Positions 1-9,306 of a stretch of 64,000 nt of DNA are shown one piece after another. Position 1 is the first letter of the stretch, and each line of letters begins with the position of its first letter. The translations under genes and the position numbers were made by a program. Source of the DNA: Lutimonas vermicola (GTDB taxonomy: Bacteria > Bacteroidota > Bacteroidia > Flavobacteriales > Flavobacteriaceae); contig NZ_JBCDNA010000003.1 in NCBI RefSeq assembly GCF_038433205.1, forward strand, positions 744,001 to 808,000, given 5' to 3'. The notes under the pieces were generated by a model. It saw nothing but the letters and a program-made list of their open reading frames with translations, ran no database searches and had not been told where the DNA came from.

Positions 1-1245
1 ACGGTATTGTTGCCCAGCATCCTGGAAAAAAAGTTGAATGAAATTTCAGACATTCACAATCTTGATATTAACATTTACGACCTTCAGGGAAATTTATTGA
101 GAAGTTCCTATGCAGAGAATGCCACTGACACGACCGACGCCAACCTTTCAAAAAATATGCTGCAGCGATTGGCTTTTAATCCTGATCACCGTCTGGTCCT
201 GCAAAAATCTGACGAAGACGGCGTAAAGTTTAAATCTTCATTTTCATATTTGATAGGATCGGATTATAGCCGTGTTGGTATTATTGGTGTTCCTTACCTG
301 CAGGATAATACATTTCAGGACAAAGAACTGAAGGAATTTTTAGGGCGTTTGTCTTTCGTTTATTTATTGATTCTTTTTATCGCTATAGTCATGGCATATT
401 TTCTTTCCAAATACATTACAAAATCGCTGGAAAATGTAAGCAGAAGGATGCGACAAACCAAAGTGGATGGGACCAATGAAAAAATCATCCTTGACAATGC
501 CAGCCAGGAGATTATCAATTTGGTGGATTCTTATAATAGTATGATTGATCAAATTGAAGACTCTGCAGTAAAACTGGCTCAAAGTGAAAGAAAACATGCA
601 TGGAGGGAGATGGCCAGACAGGTGGCCCATGAAATTAAAAACCCCTTGACACCGATGCGATTAACTGTACAAAGTTTTAACCATAATTTTGATCCTAAGG
701 ATCCGGACATCATGGCTAAAATGAATGAATTTTCAGAGACTTTAATCCAGCAAATAGATATCATGAGCTCTATCGCCTCTGCATTTTCAAATTTTGCTCA
801 AATGCCCAAGCCTAACAAGGAAGTCCTCAATATTGTGGATGAGGTGAAGAGAGCGCTGGACATATTTCATGAATACAATATTCATTACCATTCCGAAAAG
901 CCTGAGATCATTACTAATTTAGATAAGATTCAACTGACCAGAATAGTAACAAACCTGGTTACCAATGCTATTCATGCTCTTGAAAACAAAGATGATCCGC
1001 AAATAGAAGTGAGCGTTTCAGAAACTGAAACAGAGGTGTTGTTAAAAGTAAAAGATAATGGTACGGGTATTGAAAAATCGGATTTGGCAAAAATATTTGA
1101 ACCAAAATTCACAACAAAATCAAGCGGAATGGGTCTCGGGCTACCTATGGTTAAAAATATTGTAGAAGCCTATAATGGAACCATAACCGTTGATTCCGGA
1201 GTGGATGAAGGGACTGTTTTTTCAGTATCTTTACCCAAAGAATAG
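1..1245 (+). CDS. Sensor histidine kinase, NtrY-like (5' end outside window)
   Basis: The C-terminal part of a membrane-bound two-component sensor kinase. The frame is open to the window edge, so the TTG at 7 is probably internal and the true start lies upstream. Visible parts, numbered from codon 7, are an extracytoplasmic stretch of about 115 residues, one membrane segment near 117-135 (FVYLLILFIAIVMAYFL), a HAMP-like linker, the dimerisation/phosphoacceptor helix with VAHEIKNP (His at about residue 208), and an ATPase domain with the N box NLVTNAIHAL, DNGTGI and GMGLGLP. The HisKA sequence resembles NtrY-type kinases. No response regulator is adjacent in the window. The input signal is unknown. 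Confidence 0.93.
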   Translation, partial: TVLLPSILEKKLNEISDIHNLDINIYDLQGNLLRSSYAENATDTTDANLSKNMLQRLAFNPDHRLVLQKSDEDGVKFKSSFSYLIGSDYSRVGIIGVPYLQDNTFQDKELKEFLGRLSFVYLLILFIAIVMAYFLSKYITKSLENVSRRMRQTKVDGTNEKIILDNASQEIINLVDSYNSMIDQIEDSAVKLAQSERKHAWREMARQVAHEIKNPLTPMRLTVQSFNHNFDPKDPDIMAKMNEFSETLIQQIDIMSSIASAFSNFAQMPKPNKEVLNIVDEVKRALDIFHEYNIHYHSEKPEIITNLDKIQLTRIVTNLVTNAIHALENKDDPQIEVSVSETETEVLLKVKDNGTGIEKSDLAKIFEPKFTTKSSGMGLGLPMVKNIVEAYNGTITVDSGVDEGTVFSVSLPKE

Positions 1246-1267
1246 ATAAACTTAATTTTTTTGTCCG

Positions 1268-2041
1268 ATGGCATATCAGCATATTATTATCGAGATTGAC
1301 GATTATCTGGGCTTGATTACAATTGACCGCCCTAAAAAGTTAAACGCTCTGAATAAGGAGACAATTTCAGAATTACACGATGCCTTTAAAACACTGGATG
1401 ACGATAAGGATGTGCGGGTAATTATTATTACAGGAAGTGGAGAAAAAGCATTTGTTGCCGGTGCCGATATTGCCGAATTTGCCAATTTTGACATGGCTCA
1501 TGGAAGGGAATTGTCAAGAAAAGGACAAACTGACCTTTTTGATCTTGTCGCCCACCTGTCTACACCCGTTATTGCAGCCATCAATGGCTTTGCCCTTGGA
1601 GGCGGACTGGAACTTGCGATGGCAAGTCATATCAGGGTAGCCAGCAGCAATGCTAAAATGGGCTTGCCGGAGGTTTCCCTGGGCCTGATTCCAGGCTATG
1701 GCGGAACCCAAAGGTTACCACAGCTTGTTGGCAAGGGAAAAGCTTTAGAAATGATTACTACCGGAGGTATGATCGATGCTGATGAAGCACTGGCTTACAG
1801 ATTGGTCAATCATGTTGTTTCTCAGGAAGAACTTCTTTCTTTTTGTGAAGATCTTGCAAAAAAGATAGCCAGGAATTCACCCATGGCCATTAGTGCAGCC
1901 ATCAAGGCCGTTAACGCAAATTACAAAGAGTCAGTCAATGGATTTGATGTGGAAATTGAGGCCTTTGGAAATTGTTTTGGCACAGATGATTTTGAAGAGG
2001 GGACTTCTGCATTTTTAGAAAAAAGAAGACCCAAATTTTAA
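1268..2041 (+). CDS. Enoyl-CoA hydratase (crotonase family)
   Basis: A 257-residue soluble crotonase-fold enzyme, probably hydrating 2-enoyl-CoA in fatty acid or amino acid breakdown. The oxyanion-hole segments are visible (AFVAGADIAEF near residues 57-67 and INGFALGGGLELA near 97-109). Both glutamates used by hydratases are present, one in GGLELA and one in GLPEVSLGLIPGYGG. The length is standard. It follows the histidine kinase by only 22 bp on the same strand, so the two may be cotranscribed. The substrate cannot be told from sequence; a 3-hydroxybutyryl-CoA dehydratase is an alternative. Confidence 0.93.
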   Translation: MAYQHIIIEIDDYLGLITIDRPKKLNALNKETISELHDAFKTLDDDKDVRVIIITGSGEKAFVAGADIAEFANFDMAHGRELSRKGQTDLFDLVAHLSTPVIAAINGFALGGGLELAMASHIRVASSNAKMGLPEVSLGLIPGYGGTQRLPQLVGKGKALEMITTGGMIDADEALAYRLVNHVVSQEELLSFCEDLAKKIARNSPMAISAAIKAVNANYKESVNGFDVEIEAFGNCFGTDDFEEGTSAFLEKRRPKF

Positions 2042-2054
2042 ACAGGCTCACAAG

Positions 2055-2717
2055 TCATTGAATTCCATTCCACTCATCATAGAATTGATTCAAATAGGCC
2101 TCCATAAATTCATGCCTTTTTTGCGCCAGTTCCCTGCCGGTTTGGGTATTCATTTTGTCTTTAAGAAGCAATAATTTTTCATAGAAATGATTGATCGTAG
2201 GGGCTTGGCTGTTTTTATAGCTTTCTTTGTCCTGATCGACTGCCGGAGGAATCTCCGGGTCGTATAAGGATCTGTTTTTATACCCTCCATAATTAAATGC
2301 CCGTGCGATTCCAATAGCACCAAGGGCATCAAGCCGGTCTGCATCCTGAATTACTTTAAGCTCGTTTGATTCAAATTTGCTGTTATCGCCTTTATCCAGA
2401 CTGGTTTTAAAGGAAACATATTTAATGATATTTTGAATATGATCAATGATGTCTTCTTCCACGTTTATACTTCTTAAAAACCCAGCAGCTTTTTTCGGCC
2501 CGATCGATTCATCTCCTCCATAAAATTTTGCATCGGCTATATCGTGTAACAAGGCTCCTAATTCTACAATAAAAGTATCAACATCTTCGCCCCTGGCGAT
2601 TAATTTTGCATTTTCATACACTCTTTGAACATGGTGCCAGTCATGACCTGCTTCGGCTCCGCGTAAGGTCTCTTGTACAAAGTCGGCTGTAAGGGCGATG
2701 AGCTTTTTTTTATCCAT
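2055..2717 (-). CDS. HD-domain phosphohydrolase
   Basis: A 220-residue soluble HD-superfamily hydrolase resembling the YedJ group. The metal-binding residues are seen as HDWHHVQRV near residue 25, LLHDIADAKF near 57 and QDADRLDALGAIGIARAF near 123. The family acts on phosphoesters, usually nucleotides, but the substrate of this branch is not known. It converges with the upstream enoyl-CoA hydratase gene (13-bp gap). Confidence 0.88.
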   Translation of the reverse strand: MDKKKLIALTADFVQETLRGAEAGHDWHHVQRVYENAKLIARGEDVDTFIVELGALLHDIADAKFYGGDESIGPKKAAGFLRSINVEEDIIDHIQNIIKYVSFKTSLDKGDNSKFESNELKVIQDADRLDALGAIGIARAFNYGGYKNRSLYDPEIPPAVDQDKESYKNSQAPTINHFYEKLLLLKDKMNTQTGRELAQKRHEFMEAYLNQFYDEWNGIQ

Positions 2718-2731
2718 ATTGCAAAATAAAA

Positions 2732-2755
2732 AAACCTCCTGATTAAAAGAGGTTT
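2732..2755 (-). terminator. Rho-independent terminator for the 126-aa lipoprotein gene
   Basis: Inverted repeat AAACCTC / GAGGTTT with a 10-nt loop. On the minus strand the stem is followed by a T run (the A run at 2725-2734). It sits 25 bp after the stop of the minus-strand gene at 2780. Confidence 0.7.
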
Positions 2756-2779
2756 AAATGAAATAATTATTTGATTGAT

Positions 2780-3160
2780 TTACTGAAAAACCGCGGTACA
2801 CTTCCCATCCACGCAGGTTATACTACTGGGTGGCATGGCTATAAAGCAATCTGATTGAATACTGTATTTTTCATTATATTCTTTTTCCAGTTCATTGAGT
2901 GTTTCAATCTTTGCTAAAAAAGTAACAATATCAATCGAGTTCGAATAAACGATATATTCCCAGAAACCGCCACAGGGTTTTGCTCCAATGCCAACACTGT
3001 AACAACTGTATTCCTCAGAGCAAATTGAAGTGCCTGCCAGGTTTTTGATCTCAATTGTGAGATTGTCAATCACTTCTTTTTCGGCTTCCTGTGGAGAAAT
3101 TTGATCGGAATCGTCACAATAAATGACCAAAAAAGTCATTAACAACAAAAGAAACTTCAT
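2780..3160 (-). CDS. Small secreted protein, possible lipoprotein
   Basis: A 126-residue protein with an N-terminal hydrophobic signal (MKFLLLLMTFLVIYC) followed by DDSDQ. This looks like a lipobox Cys with an acidic surface-export motif, although the residues before Cys are not a perfect lipobox. The mature part has six further cysteines (CSEEYSC, CGG, DC, TCVDGKC), suggesting a disulfide-stabilised fold outside the cytoplasm. I do not recognise the family. The stop-to-start gap to the bacilliredoxin gene upstream is 9 bp, so the two are likely cotranscribed. Confidence 0.75.
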   Translation of the reverse strand: MKFLLLLMTFLVIYCDDSDQISPQEAEKEVIDNLTIEIKNLAGTSICSEEYSCYSVGIGAKPCGGFWEYIVYSNSIDIVTFLAKIETLNELEKEYNEKYSIQSDCFIAMPPSSITCVDGKCTAVFQ

Positions 3161-3169
3161 AACATGGAT

Positions 3170-3580
3170 TTAACAAAATTCTTCATAAGCCCCAGCCAGA
3201 TTCGCAGCGATCATGTCGGCCGATCTGCCTTCAATATGATGTCTTTCAAGCATGTGAACCAATTGGCCGTCTTTAAAAAGCGCAATTGAGGGAGATGACG
3301 GCGGAAAAGGAATCATCATTTCCCTGGCCTTATTTGTAGATTCAACATCAACACCTGCAAATACAGTCGTTAGATGATCAGGAGCTTTTTCAACCTGCAG
3401 GGAGGCAATTGCACCTGGCCTTGCCGTTCCCGCGGCACAACCGCATACAGAGTTCACCATGACCAGGGTCGTTCCTTTTTGTTGCAATGCCTTTTCAACA
3501 TCCTGTGATGTATATAATTCTTCAAAACCTGCATTCACTAATTCCTGACGCATAGGTTTTACCAATTCTTCTGGATACAT
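3170..3580 (-). CDS. Bacilliredoxin, BrxA/BrxB family
   Basis: A 136-residue thioredoxin-fold protein of the YphP/YqiW family. The diagnostic CGC motif is in NSVCGCAAGTARPG (near residues 43-56). The N terminus MYPEELVKPMRQELVNAGF and the FPPSSPSIALF segment are family-typical. Characterised members remove bacillithiol from proteins; in Bacteroidota they are thought to act in thiol redox balance. The start is supported by a TATCTTTG promoter 33 nt upstream. The small Cys-rich secreted protein follows in the same direction. Confidence 0.9.
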   Translation of the reverse strand: MYPEELVKPMRQELVNAGFEELYTSQDVEKALQQKGTTLVMVNSVCGCAAGTARPGAIASLQVEKAPDHLTTVFAGVDVESTNKAREMMIPFPPSSPSIALFKDGQLVHMLERHHIEGRSADMIAANLAGAYEEFC

Positions 3581-3613
3581 AATTTTTATTTTTTAGTTAA
3601 ATATTTGAGTATA

Positions 3614-3621
3614 CAAAGATA
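3614..3621 (-). promoter_or_regulatory. Bacteroidota -7 element (TATCTTTG) of the bacilliredoxin gene
   Basis: Exact match to TAnnTTTG read on the minus strand, 33 nt before the ATG at 3580. Confidence 0.6.
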
Positions 3622-3839
3622 AGCAATGAAAATATATTAACCAGCATAGCCTAAATTAAGTTAAGTCCTGATTGTGGCATAAGAAATCAAAAAGTTTACC
3701 ATAATTTCCGTTGCAATAGAGCGTAACAGGTGAAGAACAGATGGGTATTAAAACGACCTTTTCCTTCCTACAAGCCCCGGATGGGCTATTTTTCACAAAA
3801 TATTTGGATTTGAATTGGCTTAAAATGTGTCCAGACGCG

Positions 3840-3847
3840 TATATTTG
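3840..3847 (+). promoter_or_regulatory. -7 element (TATATTTG) of the TerB/DnaJ gene
   Basis: Exact TAnnTTTG match, 16 nt before the ATG at 3864. The 283-bp divergent spacer to the bacilliredoxin gene holds both promoters. Confidence 0.6.
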
Positions 3848-3863
3848 TGCTTTTTAATTAAGT

Positions 3864-4604
3864 ATGGCAAATTTTTCGAAATGGCTTGGTGCAGGTTTGG
3901 GATGGACCTTTGCAGGTCCAATTGGCGGCATCCTTGGTTTTGTTTTAGGCAGTTTTGTAGATGAATTCTCCGAAAGCGAACTTTTGGATGCAAATAAAAA
4001 TGCGGGAAAAAAACAATCAACCCAGTCCGGAGATTTTGAGATCAGTTTATTGGTACTGGCGGCTATTGTTATCAAAGCCGACGGAGGTGTCGACAAAAGG
4101 GAGCTTGATTTTGTGAGGTCTTCATTTGTAAGCATGTACGGCAAAGAACGTGCTAATCACGCTTTTAAACTTTTTAAAGGAATTATTAGTAACAATCGAA
4201 TTTCCACTCGACAGGTTTGTATGCAGATCAACAGACATATGAATCACCCCTCAAGGCTTCAGTTACTCCATTTTTTATTTGGAGTAGCCAAAGCGGACGG
4301 GATGGTCACTGAGAAGGAATTACAAAAGATCAATACCATAGCCGGATACCTGAATATCAATCAATACGATTTCAATTCCATTAAGGCCATGTTCTACAAT
4401 GAGGTTGACAGTTCGTATAAAATCCTGGAAATTAAAAAATCGGCATCCAATGAAGAGCTCAAAAAGGCTTATAGAAGAATGGTCAAAAAATACCATCCTG
4501 ATAAACTTCAAAATCTGGGCCCTGAACATGTTAAAGGAGCAGAAGATAAATTCAGGGAGGTACAAAGGGCCTATGAGCATATTCAGAAGGAAAGGGGTTT
4601 ATAA
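3864..4604 (+). CDS. TerB-like and DnaJ-domain co-chaperone (DjlA-like)
   Basis: A 246-residue protein in three parts. The N terminus is glycine-rich and hydrophobic (about residues 8-30, a probable membrane anchor). The middle is a TerB-like helical domain (about 50-165). The C terminus is a J domain (about 178-246) with the HPD tripeptide in KKYHPDKL. This order is that of DjlA, a membrane-bound Hsp70 co-chaperone. A minus-strand gene converges on it 41 bp downstream. Confidence 0.88.
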   Translation: MANFSKWLGAGLGWTFAGPIGGILGFVLGSFVDEFSESELLDANKNAGKKQSTQSGDFEISLLVLAAIVIKADGGVDKRELDFVRSSFVSMYGKERANHAFKLFKGIISNNRISTRQVCMQINRHMNHPSRLQLLHFLFGVAKADGMVTEKELQKINTIAGYLNINQYDFNSIKAMFYNEVDSSYKILEIKKSASNEELKKAYRRMVKKYHPDKLQNLGPEHVKGAEDKFREVQRAYEHIQKERGL

Positions 4605-4645
4605 GAAGACAGGCCTAAATGATCTCCTTGTTTAGAACGAACAGA

Positions 4646-6871
4646 TTATTCCGGTTCTGACCTTAAGGAGTCTTTCTCTTTTGCAAACCAGGGTTTGATC
4701 ACATCATTTAGGATATTCCATTTTTGACTTTCTTTTTCAATTGGGTTACCAAGGATCCATTGGTCATAGATCCGATCAAAGGTGCCGTCCTGCTTTCTGA
4801 AATCGATCCATTTATTGATATAACCACGCCAAATATTGTCTCTGGCGAGAGGAAATACCAGTGCGTTATTGATGTGATACGGCAAAGGGTTAACTACCTT
4901 ATAATCTGTTTTAAATATTGTGACTGAAGCAGCCCTCTCAGCGCTGGTTAGATGGGCATCAATAACCACGGAATCATTACGGGTGCTATCAATTTCATTT
5001 TTCATATGTTGACTAAGGGTAAAAAAGTCATTGATCTCAGGAACAGGATAAGCACCACCCTTAGGAAAATAGGATAAGAATTCTTTAGCGATTTCTTTGC
5101 GGTCTATATATGAAACTGTAAATGTGTCCAGTTTTGAAGCTGTGTTAAAATTATCAAACATATTGTTATCCTGTTTGGTGAGGAGTGCCAGGCTAACATT
5201 GAGATAAGGCTTTGACAATTCAACTTCTTCAGCATAACGGCTTGACAAGAAAATATCGGACATCACTATGTCAAAATAATCTGATTTAATGCCGTCTAAG
5301 ACAAAACCTGGTTTGATAGGCACAAATTCAATATTTACATCAAGATCGGCCGCCAGTTGATGGGCCAGGTCAATTCCATAACCTACAAGGGCGCTGTCTT
5401 TATTGTAAAAAGTAAAAGGACCTGCGTTTTCATAAAATCCGATTCTGACCTTATTCCTTCTTTTGATTCTGCTCAGGGTATTTTCTCCTCTCCACTTCGG
5501 ATTCGGATTGGGACCTGACTTCTCAAGGATGACATAGTTTTGTTGGTTACTGATCAGTTTAAACTGATTAACGATCTCCAGATTGCTTGGGATATTTTTC
5601 ATACTTGACTCCAGGATCAATCTTAGGGCAACGACTGATATAACAGTCGTAATTGAAATAACGACAAGAGCCTGAATAAACTTCCTTTTTTTAAACTTTA
5701 TATACCCTCCGCAGGCTGATACTGTCAAAAGGGTCAGGGTAATCAGGTGAAAAGCACCCAATACGACCCTGATCCTATCTGTAATGACAGTTGAAACCAC
5801 GAAAAGCTGGAAGGTTTCTTTCGGGATTTTTAATAGGTCCAGGCTAAAAGGCAGACCTGTGATGGGAGCCACAAAACTACTCAGCAGGGTGGAACTTAGA
5901 AATATGGGATAATCTGAAAAAGCAAGGGCTTTACCCGTGAACCAGGCCGCAAAGGGCACAAAGATAAAAATCATCAAGGTACCGAGGTTGGGAAAAGGAT
6001 AAGCCAGCGGCATGATAATATCCACCCGGTCCTGATCCTCTTCCGTGGCATGATCATCAGATTGGATGATTTCTTTGATATTCTCGATAAGTTGCGGATA
6101 TACAACAATGATTTTCCCTGTTGCAAAAATTGTTATCAGGGTTGATCGGGTAATTCTAAAAATGGTTTTTGAAGAATAGGGTGTAAATATTGCTATGAGA
6201 TAGGGTAGCACGATAAAGGTGATCAGAATCACAGCGAGCAAATAGACGAAAAGGTAGCCCTGTAAACGGCTGAGATCAGACCAGCTTAAGGTGCTCACAA
6301 CACCTGCAGCAATACTAAAAACGCCCAAAGGTGTAATTTTAATGATCATTTTATTAACTTGATTGAGCCCGTCGGTAAGCACATCCAGTGGTTTTAAAAG
6401 AGACTCCTTATTTGGTAGTTTCATGACCCCCAAACCAATAAAAATACTGAAAAGAACAACTGCCGGAACCACATTGTCACTCATTGACTCAAAGGGATTG
6501 GCTGGAATATAAAGTTTGACAAAATCAAAGGGAACCACGGGTTGTATAAAATCAGCACTGTAGAAATTACCACTTGACCATGAAGGAAAGCTCAAGGGTA
6601 AAATAATCAAATAAAGCAGTCCTATGTTTAACAGGAGGAACAGGAATATGAGCCCGTATCGAATAATTTTTTTCCCTGTATCCATCGATAGCCTTCCGAT
6701 GTTCACAATGAGTGAAAACATGATATAAGGAAGGACAGTCATTTGAAGCAAACCAATAAATACATCTCCTGCGATGCTGAGCCAAGCCACTTCTTCTCCA
6801 AAAAACAAACCGGTCGTAATGCCACCCAAAACACCCATAAGAACTTTAGAGGATAGCGATAGTTTCTTCAT
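4646..6871 (-). CDS. Dicarboxylate/amino acid:cation symporter fused to solute-binding domain
   Basis: A 741-residue fusion. Residues 1 to about 420 form a DAACS/GltP-type carrier with repeated hydrophobic segments and the characteristic stretches LPYIMFSLIVNIG and NLGTLMIFIFVPFAAWF. Residues about 450-725 form a periplasmic family-3 solute-binding domain (RKVRIGFYENAGPFTFY, GYGIDLAHQLAADL, DYFDIVMSDIFLSSRYAEEVELSKPYLN). The carrier should move dicarboxylates or acidic amino acids with cations, and the attached domain would capture substrate outside the membrane. Both halves are intact in one frame. It is a monocistronic gene, converging with the TerB/DnaJ gene. Confidence 0.88.
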   Translation of the reverse strand: MKKLSLSSKVLMGVLGGITTGLFFGEEVAWLSIAGDVFIGLLQMTVLPYIMFSLIVNIGRLSMDTGKKIIRYGLIFLFLLLNIGLLYLIILPLSFPSWSSGNFYSADFIQPVVPFDFVKLYIPANPFESMSDNVVPAVVLFSIFIGLGVMKLPNKESLLKPLDVLTDGLNQVNKMIIKITPLGVFSIAAGVVSTLSWSDLSRLQGYLFVYLLAVILITFIVLPYLIAIFTPYSSKTIFRITRSTLITIFATGKIIVVYPQLIENIKEIIQSDDHATEEDQDRVDIIMPLAYPFPNLGTLMIFIFVPFAAWFTGKALAFSDYPIFLSSTLLSSFVAPITGLPFSLDLLKIPKETFQLFVVSTVITDRIRVVLGAFHLITLTLLTVSACGGYIKFKKRKFIQALVVISITTVISVVALRLILESSMKNIPSNLEIVNQFKLISNQQNYVILEKSGPNPNPKWRGENTLSRIKRRNKVRIGFYENAGPFTFYNKDSALVGYGIDLAHQLAADLDVNIEFVPIKPGFVLDGIKSDYFDIVMSDIFLSSRYAEEVELSKPYLNVSLALLTKQDNNMFDNFNTASKLDTFTVSYIDRKEIAKEFLSYFPKGGAYPVPEINDFFTLSQHMKNEIDSTRNDSVVIDAHLTSAERAASVTIFKTDYKVVNPLPYHINNALVFPLARDNIWRGYINKWIDFRKQDGTFDRIYDQWILGNPIEKESQKWNILNDVIKPWFAKEKDSLRSEPE

Positions 6872-7041
6872 AGGTTTTATAGTGTTATAATCGGTATATA
6901 TGATGTCGGATCATGGATAAAAATATAAATTTTATATTAAATTTTGGGTGGCAATCTTTATTAGTGCTTTTAGATTGGTATTGTCTTTAATTGAAAGCCC
7001 CGAATTTAATCGGCTTATATGGAAATTTTAAAGAGAAGGAC

Positions 7042-7049
7042 TATCTTTG
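7042..7049 (+). promoter_or_regulatory. -7 element (TATCTTTG) placed for leaderless thiL mRNA
   Basis: Exact TAnnTTTG match ending 4 nt before the chosen thiL ATG, which puts the expected transcription start at or next to the start codon. Confidence 0.65.
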
Positions 7050-7053
7050 CGCC

Positions 7054-8097
7054 ATGTTAGAAGATAAAAATCAATCAAGAACTTCCCTTTCAGAATTGGG
7101 AGAGTTTAAGTTAATAGATCACCTTACCAAACAAACTGTTATCCATCATCATCAGACCATAAAAGGAATCGGTGACGATTGTGCGGTTATAGGTCGAGGA
7201 GAGGTTCAAACGCTGGTTACCACAGACCTGTTGGTTGAAGGCGTACATTTCGATTTGAGCTATATGCCTCTTAAACACCTCGGTTATAAAGCTGTCGTGG
7301 TGAACCTTTCGGATGTTTATGCCATGAATGGCGATGCCAAACAAATTACCGTATCAATAGCGGTTTCCAATCGGTTTCCTCTGGAGGCTCTGGAAGAATT
7401 GTATGCCGGTATTCACCTGGCCTGTAAAGCGTATCAGGTGGATTTGGTAGGAGGAGACACGACTTCGTCAACAAAGGGATTGCTCATTAGCATTACCGCA
7501 CTTGGTGAGGTCAAAAAGGAGAAATGTGTTTATAGAAACGGGGCCAAATCAAAGGATTTACTTGTGGTAACGGGTGATCTGGGCGCTGCGTATCTTGGTT
7601 TGCAGGTACTTGAAAGAGAAAAGCAGGTGTTTCAGGTCAATCCTAATGCCGAACACGAACTAGAAAATTACACATATCTTGTGGAGCGTCAGTTGAAGCC
7701 TGAAGCCAGAAAAGATATCATCCAATTGTTGGCGGATCTGGAGGTGCAACCTACTTCAATGATCGATATTTCAGATGGTCTCTCTTCTGAAATATTGCAT
7801 TTATGTAAACAATCAAATACGGGATGCCAACTTTTTGAAGATAAAATCCCCTTAGATCAGCAAGTCATTTCCACATGTGAAGAATTCAATATTGACAGTA
7901 CAACCATTGCCTTGAGCGGGGGTGAGGATTATGAGTTGTTATTCACTGTCAAACAAGAAGATTTTCCTAAGATAAAGGCCAATCCAAACTTCAGTATCAT
8001 TGGATACATGACAGACGAAGCCAACGTGGCTGAACTGGTAACACGCGGAGGACAAAAAGTAGCTATCGTGGCTCAGGGTTGGAACGCAATGAAATAA
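7054..8097 (+). CDS. thiL: Thiamine-monophosphate kinase
   Basis: A 347-residue ATP-dependent kinase making thiamine diphosphate from thiamine monophosphate. The AIR synthase/ThiL fold is visible: GIGDDCAVI (ATP and metal binding), TTDLLVEGVHFDLSYMPLKHLGYKA, NLSDVYAMNG, VGGDTTSS, TGDLGAAYLGL and MIDISDGLSSEI. The frame runs 21 codons further upstream, but the -7 promoter lies inside that extension, so ATG 7054 is the better start. It is divergent from the symporter gene; the next gene is convergent and begins 1 bp after the stop. Confidence 0.95.
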   Translation: MLEDKNQSRTSLSELGEFKLIDHLTKQTVIHHHQTIKGIGDDCAVIGRGEVQTLVTTDLLVEGVHFDLSYMPLKHLGYKAVVVNLSDVYAMNGDAKQITVSIAVSNRFPLEALEELYAGIHLACKAYQVDLVGGDTTSSTKGLLISITALGEVKKEKCVYRNGAKSKDLLVVTGDLGAAYLGLQVLEREKQVFQVNPNAEHELENYTYLVERQLKPEARKDIIQLLADLEVQPTSMIDISDGLSSEILHLCKQSNTGCQLFEDKIPLDQQVISTCEEFNIDSTTIALSGGEDYELLFTVKQEDFPKIKANPNFSIIGYMTDEANVAELVTRGGQKVAIVAQGWNAMK

Positions 8098-8098
8098 C

Positions 8099-8614
8099 TT
8101 ATTCCTTTGGTTTAGGCTTCTTGGTCATTCCGTCGTATTTAATATTTGAGCGGTAATTACTGTTGACATTGACAAGTGTTTTTCCATTTTTGAAAAACGA
8201 TAGGGTAAAGTCGTATTGCTCATTTTTACTGATGGCACTAAATGTCACACTTATCTTTTTTTTGTTGTCGTCAGCCGTCATTGTATAATCTTTCATGAGC
8301 CCTTCAAATTCGATACCACTGTTTCCGGTTATGGCTGATGTGCCTGAATACAAATTCCCAAAGTACGGCAAAAAGATATTTGCGCTGTCTTTGTTGATTT
8401 TTATAAAGTTGGGATTTGTGGTTAAATTGATTCGGCCTCCTTGCTGAGCATTGGCCCAGTCTGCCTCAAAATCATATTTCTCGCTCTCGATCAACTCCAG
8501 CATTTTTTTGTATTCTTCGGTTTCCAGCATCTCTTTTTTTTCTTTTTTTGTCTGACCCAAAACGGCAGGTACAAAAAGCAGACTCATCATAAGCACAGTA
8601 ATTATTTTCTTCAT
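8099..8614 (-). CDS. DUF4251 family secreted protein
   Basis: A 171-residue protein with a signal peptide (MKKIITVLMMSLLFVPAVLG, cleavage near Q21), a lysine-rich linker, and a beta-rich domain matching DUF4251 as I recognise it (NFIKINKDSANIFLPYFG, GIEFEG, DFTLSFFKNG). The family is common in Bacteroidota and has no known function. The protein is probably periplasmic. It is transcribed towards thiL. Confidence 0.8.
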   Translation of the reverse strand: MKKIITVLMMSLLFVPAVLGQTKKEKKEMLETEEYKKMLELIESEKYDFEADWANAQQGGRINLTTNPNFIKINKDSANIFLPYFGNLYSGTSAITGNSGIEFEGLMKDYTMTADDNKKKISVTFSAISKNEQYDFTLSFFKNGKTLVNVNSNYRSNIKYDGMTKKPKPKE

Positions 8615-8662
8615 CGCATCGATCTTTAGTTATAATAATATAGCCAACCTTAAATTTAGCAA

Positions 8663-9295
8663 TTATTTGGAAAAGGTGATTACCCGATCAGAGATTTCTG
8701 CATCTTTAAAATCACAAAATTCTTTAATCCATTCTATGGTTTTATCCTGGTAAATAAAAACATGAGAAGGGTCATTTTTGTAATACCAGCTATCAAAGTC
8801 AATTTCCTTTTCAAAAAGATGTGTTTTACAGATCAGTTTCCCGTCGGGGAGCAGGGACTTATATAATTTTTTGAATTCCGTCAGGGGATGGTAAAAATGC
8901 TCCATGACTTCGCAGCAAACAATAAACTCATATCCATAATTCATCAGTGAGATGTCATTAAAAAAGATGGGATCAAAATACGACATGGTATAGGCCTCTT
9001 TTGAAAGATGTTCAGATAAAACCGGTGTATGTCCGCAGCCATAATCAAGACCCCTGGCTCCTTTGCCAAAATAATGTTTTACCTGTTTGATGATAGGGCT
9101 TACGAATTTAAGATAGCCCATATCTTTTACGTCACTTTTATGGTTAAGGTATCTCTTTTTTTCATCGTAAATATGCAATAATTCATGCCGGTCCCTGAAA
9201 ATTCCCGCACAATTGGGGCAAAGCAGGAAATGCTGATTATTATCCTTGAAGAACGTGCTGGAAGGCGCAGTACAAAGTGGACAAATATCTTTCAT
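8663..9295 (-). CDS. SAM-dependent methyltransferase with N-terminal zinc ribbon
   Basis: A 210-residue protein. The N terminus has two CxxC pairs (CPLCTAP, CPNCAG), likely a zinc ribbon. The Rossmann motif I is GLDYGCGHTPVL, followed by VCCEVMEHFYHP and the strand/loop LLPDGKLICKTHLF. I start it at ATG 9295 (MKDICPLC), not the longer frame from 9334, because that avoids overlap with the upstream hydrolase gene and leaves a 11-bp gap. Class I methyltransferase; the substrate is unknown. It probably forms an operon with the hydrolase. Confidence 0.85.
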   Translation of the reverse strand: MKDICPLCTAPSSTFFKDNNQHFLLCPNCAGIFRDRHELLHIYDEKKRYLNHKSDVKDMGYLKFVSPIIKQVKHYFGKGARGLDYGCGHTPVLSEHLSKEAYTMSYFDPIFFNDISLMNYGYEFIVCCEVMEHFYHPLTEFKKLYKSLLPDGKLICKTHLFEKEIDFDSWYYKNDPSHVFIYQDKTIEWIKEFCDFKDAEISDRVITFSK

Positions 9296-9306
9296 ATGTA
9301 GATTTA

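Noticed and set aside
3854..4144. 96-codon minus-strand frame inside the TerB/DnaJ gene
   Set aside because: Antisense shadow of a gene with a clear J domain.
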